Shown one piece after another: positions 7,165 to 8,583 of a stretch of DNA of 8,583 nt (position 1 is its first letter; every line of letters begins with the position of its first letter). Both the position numbers and the translations under genes were made by a program. The DNA lies in NCBI GenBank assembly GCA_000183865.1, contig CM001047.1, forward strand, positions 1,227,958 through 1,236,540, written 5' to 3'. Source of the DNA: Listeria marthii FSL S4-120 (GTDB taxonomy: Bacteria; Bacillota; Bacilli; Lactobacillales; Listeriaceae). The notes beneath the pieces are model-generated. The model was not told the origin of the DNA, did not search any database, and saw only the letters and a list, made by a program, of their open reading frames with translations.

Positions 7165-8142
7165 GATACTGGCACACACGTAGTAATGGGAATTGCACTC
7201 GGAGCGTTAGCCACCGTAGACCCGGTAGTTGCCGGAAGTTCTCAAGCTGCCATTGGTATTATGACAGCAACAATTATTGGTTCACAGATTCCAGATATTG
7301 ACACTGTATTAAAACTTAAAAACAACGCTGATTATATTAGAAATCACCGAGGAATCACGCATTCCTTGCCGATGCTTGCTATTTGGCCATTACTTATTTC
7401 ATCCATTTTGTATTTACTTTTCCCAGCGGCCACGTTTATTCATTTATTGTTATGGACGTTTATCGCGGTGGGATTACACATTTTTGTAGATATTTTTAAC
7501 GCTTACGGGACACAAGCAATAAGACCGTTTAAGGAAACATGGGTCGCATTTGGATTTATCAACACGTTTGATTGGTTCATTTTTGGTTCTCATGTAGTTG
7601 CTATTGCGGCTTGGTTGTTAGGCTCTCCAGTATTACCCACGTTTGTCACGCTCTATGTCGTTTTGGCACTTTATTATGTGGCAAGATTTGTTACGCAGCG
7701 AATGATCAAACATGCGGTTCAAAACTTAATTCCAGATTCAGAAGAAATCATTATTGCTTCCACCATCCACTTCTTCCAGTGGCGTGTGGCGGTCACAACG
7801 AAGGATCATTACTATGTAGGTCGAGCTTTCAAACGTAACATCTCCATCTACGAAAAATTTGACCGGTTACCCGTTCCAGATAACGAAATCATTCGTTCTG
7901 CTAAAAAAGATAAGAATCTTGCTGCTTTCATCTCATTCTCGAAAGTTTACAACTGGCGGATTGAGGAAAAACTTGATGGCACTTATGTAACATTCACCGA
8001 TTTACGTTATCGTAGTAATGGGCATTATCCATTTGTAGCAGTAGTTAAGCTAGATGATGATTTAAATATTATTTCATCGTATACTGGTTGGATTTTCTCA
8101 ACAGAAAAATTATACAAAAAACTAGCACCTGTTAGTATTTAA
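7162..8142 (+). CDS. yfhP: YfhP-type membrane-bound metal-dependent hydrolase (YdjM/DUF457 family)
   Basis: A 326-residue integral membrane protein close to B. subtilis YfhP (about 327 residues). The family is annotated as membrane-bound metal-dependent hydrolases (YdjM-like); no substrate is established. Conserved metal-binding candidates are H6, the PDID motif at 44-47, HRGITHS at 62-68, and H106 with D110 in LHIFVDIFNAYGTQ. Hydrophobic segments lie near residues 31-43, 70-88, 92-109, 141-155 and 158-175. The remaining 150 or so residues are soluble. Translation starts at TTG after a perfect AGGAGG. It is divergent from mutY, matching the mutY-yfhP pairing in Bacillus. The stop codon TAA (8140-8142) sits inside a TTTAAAAAAAG tract, and a signal peptidase frame begins right there, so no normal terminator follows. 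The length suggests that YfhP itself is complete or lacks at most a few terminal residues. Confidence 0.88.
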   Translation: MDTGTHVVMGIALGALATVDPVVAGSSQAAIGIMTATIIGSQIPDIDTVLKLKNNADYIRNHRGITHSLPMLAIWPLLISSILYLLFPAATFIHLLLWTFIAVGLHIFVDIFNAYGTQAIRPFKETWVAFGFINTFDWFIFGSHVVAIAAWLLGSPVLPTFVTLYVVLALYYVARFVTQRMIKHAVQNLIPDSEEIIIASTIHFFQWRVAVTTKDHYYVGRAFKRNISIYEKFDRLPVPDNEIIRSAKKDKNLAAFISFSKVYNWRIEEKLDGTYVTFTDLRYRSNGHYPFVAVVKLDDDLNIISSYTGWIFSTEKLYKKLAPVSI

Positions 8143-8583
8143 AAAAAGACCCGCATTTGGATGGATAAAAATAATTCTCATCGCGCTAATACTCGCTTTT
8201 GGTATTCGCTATTTTTTAATTTCTCCAGTTACTGTTAATGGGAAATCAATGGACCCGACCCTTCATGATGGGGAGCATTTATTTATTAACAAAGTATCCG
8301 CTCCGAAACGCTTTGATATCATTGTATTTCCAGCGCCTGACGAGGAAAACGCAGAATATATTAAACGCGTCATTGGCCTTCCAGGAGATAAAGTGGAATA
8401 TAAAGAAGATCAGCTTTATATTAATGACAAGAAATACGACGAACCATATTTAGACTCAGAGAAAGCTGCTTTGGGGAATGGCTATTTAACAACAGATGCA
8501 GAGGGTGATCCTAATTTCACGATGGCGGACGTCCCGTACTCTGATGGCGCTCTAACAGTCCCTAAAGGAAAACTTTTTGTATT
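8126..8583 (+). CDS. Type I signal peptidase, partial: no start codon and runs off the window
   Basis: Reading from the in-frame TAG at 8123-8125, the frame encodes a membrane-anchored type I signal peptidase, which cleaves signal peptides from secreted proteins at the outer membrane face. It starts with a basic N-end (FKKRPAFGWIK), followed by one hydrophobic anchor (IILIALILAFGIRYFLI). The catalytic serine is in NGKSMDPTL (Ser codon 8246-8248) and the general-base lysine in YIKRVIGLPGDKVEY (Lys codon 8363-8365). The GDNR box would lie past the window end. There is no ATG, GTG or TTG in this frame between the TAG and the catalytic-site ATG at 8249, only a CTG at 8129, and no Shine-Dalgarno. 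The missing start suggests a 5' truncation by rearrangement or misassembly, or a frame error. Listeria has several sip paralogues (sipX, sipY, sipZ); I cannot say which this is. Confidence 0.75.

Noticed and set aside
7111..7214. N-terminal extension of the small minus-strand ORF beyond the ATG at 7110
   Set aside because: The extra 35 codons are antisense to the yfhP start and would abolish the single-pass topology; the ATG at 7110 is better placed.
8238..8453. Plus-strand 71-codon open frame near the window end
   Set aside because: It is an alternate frame of the signal peptidase, whose catalytic motifs lie in the other frame.
8249..8583. ATG at 8249 as the start of the signal peptidase
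   Set aside because: This Met directly follows the catalytic serine codon, and starting here would remove the membrane anchor and the nucleophile. No ribosome site precedes it.

Overview
The window looks like low-GC Firmicute chromosome and most resembles Listeria. The evidence is AT-rich DNA, strong AGGAGG-type ribosome binding sites, a Bacillus-type PerR, and a gene order (perR, hydroxyacid dehydrogenase, gsaB/hemL2, ygaE-like, ygaC/ntdP-like, fabL, mutY, yfhP) that I recall from L. monocytogenes. The same neighbourhood is present, with insertions, in Bacillus subtilis (perR-gsaB-ygaE-ygaC-fabL and mutY-yfhP). The species call is inference from recalled protein similarity; no search was run.

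Layout. Positions 1-283 are the upstream end of an rRNA operon on the minus strand: two tandem extended -10 promoters with perfect TTGACA -35 boxes, a leader hairpin and a boxA-like stretch. The operon itself lies outside the window. Positions 284-1754 carry perR and a D-2-hydroxyacid dehydrogenase gene on the minus strand. The perR promoter overlaps a near-consensus Per box, and a strong terminator follows perR. A divergent promoter region (1755-1896) drives the dehydrogenase leftwards and gsaB/hemL2 rightwards. gsaB is followed on the plus strand by a membrane protein of the YgaE/aromatic-acid-exporter type. A bidirectional terminator at about 4393-4433 separates it from the convergent ntdP-like gene (minus). 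mutY and fabL form a tight minus-strand operon, with a possible small membrane-protein ORF overlapping the mutY start. yfhP runs on the plus strand from a TTG start with a perfect Shine-Dalgarno. The window ends in a signal peptidase I reading frame that has no usable start codon and begins essentially at the yfhP stop codon.

Functions. This is mainly a core housekeeping region: peroxide sensing (PerR), tetrapyrrole precursor synthesis (GsaB/HemL2), oxidative DNA damage repair (MutY), fatty acid elongation (FabL), nucleotide hydrolysis (NtdP-like) and membrane-associated proteins. I see no mobile element, CRISPR array, toxin-antitoxin pair or undescribed multi-gene system. The items most worth a second look are the abnormal yfhP/signal peptidase junction at about 8138-8147, the possible 59-residue membrane protein at 6930-7110, and the structured DNA upstream of yfhP.
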